A stretch of DNA of 64,000 nt. Source: Winogradskyella luteola (GTDB lineage: Bacteria > Bacteroidota > Bacteroidia > Flavobacteriales > Flavobacteriaceae). A model generated the notes under the pieces. It made no database searches. It was not told where the DNA came from and saw only the letters and a program-made list of their open reading frames with translations. The stretch spans positions 248,001 through 312,000 of the forward strand of contig NZ_JAGSPD010000001.1 of assembly GCF_019203985.1 (NCBI RefSeq). The letters run 5' to 3'. A program made the translations under genes and the position numbers. Positions 62,530-64,000 of the stretch are shown here, in pieces (the first letter of the stretch is position 1; each line of letters starts with the position of its first letter).

Positions 62530-63127
62530 GCGTCAATACTTTCTCTTACTGTTTCTATTTTCAATGGTTTTATCATTTTCTCAAGAAAAGAAAAATGATA
62601 GCACCGATATTGGTCTGGACAAAGAATTGGTAGTCATAGAAGAGCAAGCCATAGAACGAAAGCCAATTGATCCTTTGCGACCATCTAAAGCTGCATTCTA
62701 TTCAGCAATTTTACCTGGTGCAGGTCAGGCATACAATAAGAAATACTGGAAAATTCCAATAGTTTGGGGAGCTATAGGTACTGGGATTTATTTTTACGTT
62801 AGAAACGACAAACAGTTTGACCGCTACAGAGACGCCTACAAAAGACGTCTGGCAGGCTTTACGGACGACGAGTTTTCTGATGCTGATGGCAACCCACTTA
62901 TTTCTGATGATGGTTTAATTAGAGCGCAACAGCAGTTTAGGCGTAACAAGGAAATATCCTTGTTGGTAACCATTGGTTTGTATGCCCTAAACATTATTGA
63001 TGCCAATGTTGATGCCCATTTATTGCAGTTTAATGTTGATGAAAACCTAAGCCTTAGTCCGCATTACCAATACAATCAAATGGAAAATTCTTCAGATTTG
63101 GGCTTAACACTAAATTTTAAGTTTTAG
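62519..63127 (+). CDS. DUF5683 domain-containing protein
   Basis: 202 residues from a GTG that overlaps the parB end by 11 bases. Signal peptide or anchor (residues 5-21), then DPLRPSKAAFYSAILPGAGQ near 55, AYNKKYWKIPIVWGAIGTGI and a further helix near 145-160 (ISLLVTIGLYALNIIDANVD). DUF5683 always seems to sit between parB and dapB in Flavobacteriia; function unknown. The C-terminus has a beta-hairpin-like end (LTLNFKF). Confidence 0.8.
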   Translation: MLNKRQYFLLLFLFSMVLSFSQEKKNDSTDIGLDKELVVIEEQAIERKPIDPLRPSKAAFYSAILPGAGQAYNKKYWKIPIVWGAIGTGIYFYVRNDKQFDRYRDAYKRRLAGFTDDEFSDADGNPLISDDGLIRAQQQFRRNKEISLLVTIGLYALNIIDANVDAHLLQFNVDENLSLSPHYQYNQMENSSDLGLTLNFKF

Positions 63128-63128
63128 A

Positions 63129-63830
63129 ATGAGAATAGCTTTACTTGGTTACGGCAGAATGGGAAAAAGTATTGAGTCGATTGCTCTAGAAAGACACCAT
63201 ACCATTACCCTAAAAGCAACCAGCAACACTACGGTATTCGATTTTTCAAATACAGATGTGGCCATAGATTTTAGTTTACCATCAACAGCTATAAGTAATA
63301 TTAAAAAGGCTTTAGATGCAGGTATTCCCATAATTTCTGGCACTACAGGTTGGTTAGAGGATTATGATACAATTGTTGACTATTGCAGTTCTAAAAACGG
63401 CACGTTTTTATATGCTTCAAACTTTAGTTTAGGAGTTAATATTTTTTTTGAAATCAATAATAAGTTAAGTCAGTTGATGGCTAAAGTTGATGGTTACACT
63501 ACTCAAATTGAAGAAATTCATCATACAAAAAAACTAGATGCACCTAGTGGCACGGCTATTACTTTGGCTGAACAAATCATCGGTAACTCTGATTATAAAA
63601 ACTGGACTTTAGGCGAAGCTCAAAAAGATGAAATTCATATTGAAGCCAAGCGCATTCCAGAAGTTCCTGGAACTCATGAAATTACCTATAATTCTAAAAT
63701 CGACTCTATAAACATTAAGCATACAGCGCATAACAGACAAGGTTTTGCTTTAGGGGCTGTTATAGCAGCAGAATGGATTGCGAATAAAAAAGGCGTATTC
63801 ACTATGCGCGATGTGTTAAACATTGGTTAA
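63129..63830 (+). CDS. dapB: 4-hydroxy-tetrahydrodipicolinate reductase
   Basis: 233 residues, about 30 shorter than the E. coli enzyme but usual for Bacteroidota. Nucleotide motif LLGYGRMGKSIE at 4-15, GTTGWLEDYD near 74, SNFSLGVNIFFEINNKLSQL near 98 and the catalytic block HHTKKLDAPSGTA near 135-147. It reduces the dihydrodipicolinate precursor with NAD(P)H in lysine and diaminopimelate synthesis. Fourth gene of the parA-parB-DUF5683-dapB run. Confidence 0.95.
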   Translation: MRIALLGYGRMGKSIESIALERHHTITLKATSNTTVFDFSNTDVAIDFSLPSTAISNIKKALDAGIPIISGTTGWLEDYDTIVDYCSSKNGTFLYASNFSLGVNIFFEINNKLSQLMAKVDGYTTQIEEIHHTKKLDAPSGTAITLAEQIIGNSDYKNWTLGEAQKDEIHIEAKRIPEVPGTHEITYNSKIDSINIKHTAHNRQGFALGAVIAAEWIANKKGVFTMRDVLNIG

Positions 63831-63892
63831 CTTGCCCAAATTTTGAAACAAATTAGAATAATTTTCAACCTTTATAGATAAAACTTAACGAT

Positions 63893-64000
63893 ATGACTTG
63901 GACACAATGGTTTATATTTTTAATGATATTGCAAATTATTCATGGGCTCGGCACATGGAAACTTTACGTTAAGGCTGGCAGACAAGCTTGGGAAGCCTTT
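63893..64000 (+). CDS. lepB: Signal peptidase I, N-terminal fragment (runs off the window)
   Basis: The last 108 bases are an open frame of 36 codons: MTWTQWFIFLMILQIIHGLG, TWKLYVKAGRQAWEAF. This is the opening membrane segment of flavobacterial LepB, which normally follows dapB. The catalytic Ser/Lys part lies beyond the end. Confidence 0.8.
   Translation, partial: MTWTQWFIFLMILQIIHGLGTWKLYVKAGRQAWEAF

Overview
The window reads as chromosomal DNA of a marine-type Flavobacteriaceae bacterium (Bacteroidota). The DNA is AT-rich, Shine-Dalgarno sequences are weak or absent, and many genes sit just downstream of the Bacteroidota -7 element TAnnTTTG. The gene families agree: TonB-dependent receptors with carboxypeptidase-like or STN N-domains, a FecI/FecR/receptor cassette, head-GIN proteins, DUF2652, a MARAMYEYTK-type small protein, and a GIY-YIG ORF attached to a tRNA. 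I see no prophage, insertion sequence, CRISPR array or rRNA. No intergenic gap exceeds 300 bases; the longest (about 240-255 bases, near 1304-1541, 38835-39088 and 57612-57858) hold only promoters, terminators or nothing I recognise.

Layout. 1-11552: a partial GNAT gene, a TonB protein and a TonB-dependent receptor, a lysoplasmalogenase-like protein, an NDH-2-like dehydrogenase, an ECF sigma factor with a membrane partner, a PlsC acyltransferase, a Nudix hydrolase whose start codon abuts that of a divergent cyclophilin lipoprotein, and an M3 peptidase. 11570-19185: a TRIC channel and RDD protein diverge from a tightly overlapping SpoIIM/membrane/DUF4129/DUF4350/MoxR/DUF58 operon. 19340-26253: DUF2141 protein, a sigma factor/FecR/STN-receptor cassette facing a very acidic, Kazal-like repeat lipoprotein, and OxyR. 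26327-29737: a likely copper module (Cys-rich outer-membrane protein, MbnH-like di-haem enzyme, MbnP, CNGKC small protein). 29795-38834: AIM24, DUF4442 and DUF4870 proteins, a PadR-PspC-NTF2-GIN-GIN envelope-stress-like run, thioredoxin reductase and a lipoprotein.

39089-50888 looks like a stress island. Four paralogous AraC-type regulators are interleaved with a SRAP-fold protein lacking its catalytic Cys, DUF1328, a PA2169-type four-helix protein, a type IB topoisomerase, a hemerythrin, a DUF2652 cyclase-like protein, and DUF6327, holin-like and YtxH proteins, followed by an aldehyde dehydrogenase and a 50-residue membrane protein. 51034-51432 is the most unusual locus: tRNA-Pro(UGG), a GIY-YIG nuclease ORF whose stop codon lies inside the tRNA, and a decayed second tRNA-Pro whose T-arm is replaced by another hairpin.

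51533-63830 is core metabolism and cell cycle: PQQ sugar dehydrogenase with cytochrome c; uridine kinase, FtsB-like protein and both methylmalonyl-CoA mutase subunits; an M16 protease; then parA-parB-DUF5683-dapB and the start of lepB, a conserved flavobacterial order.
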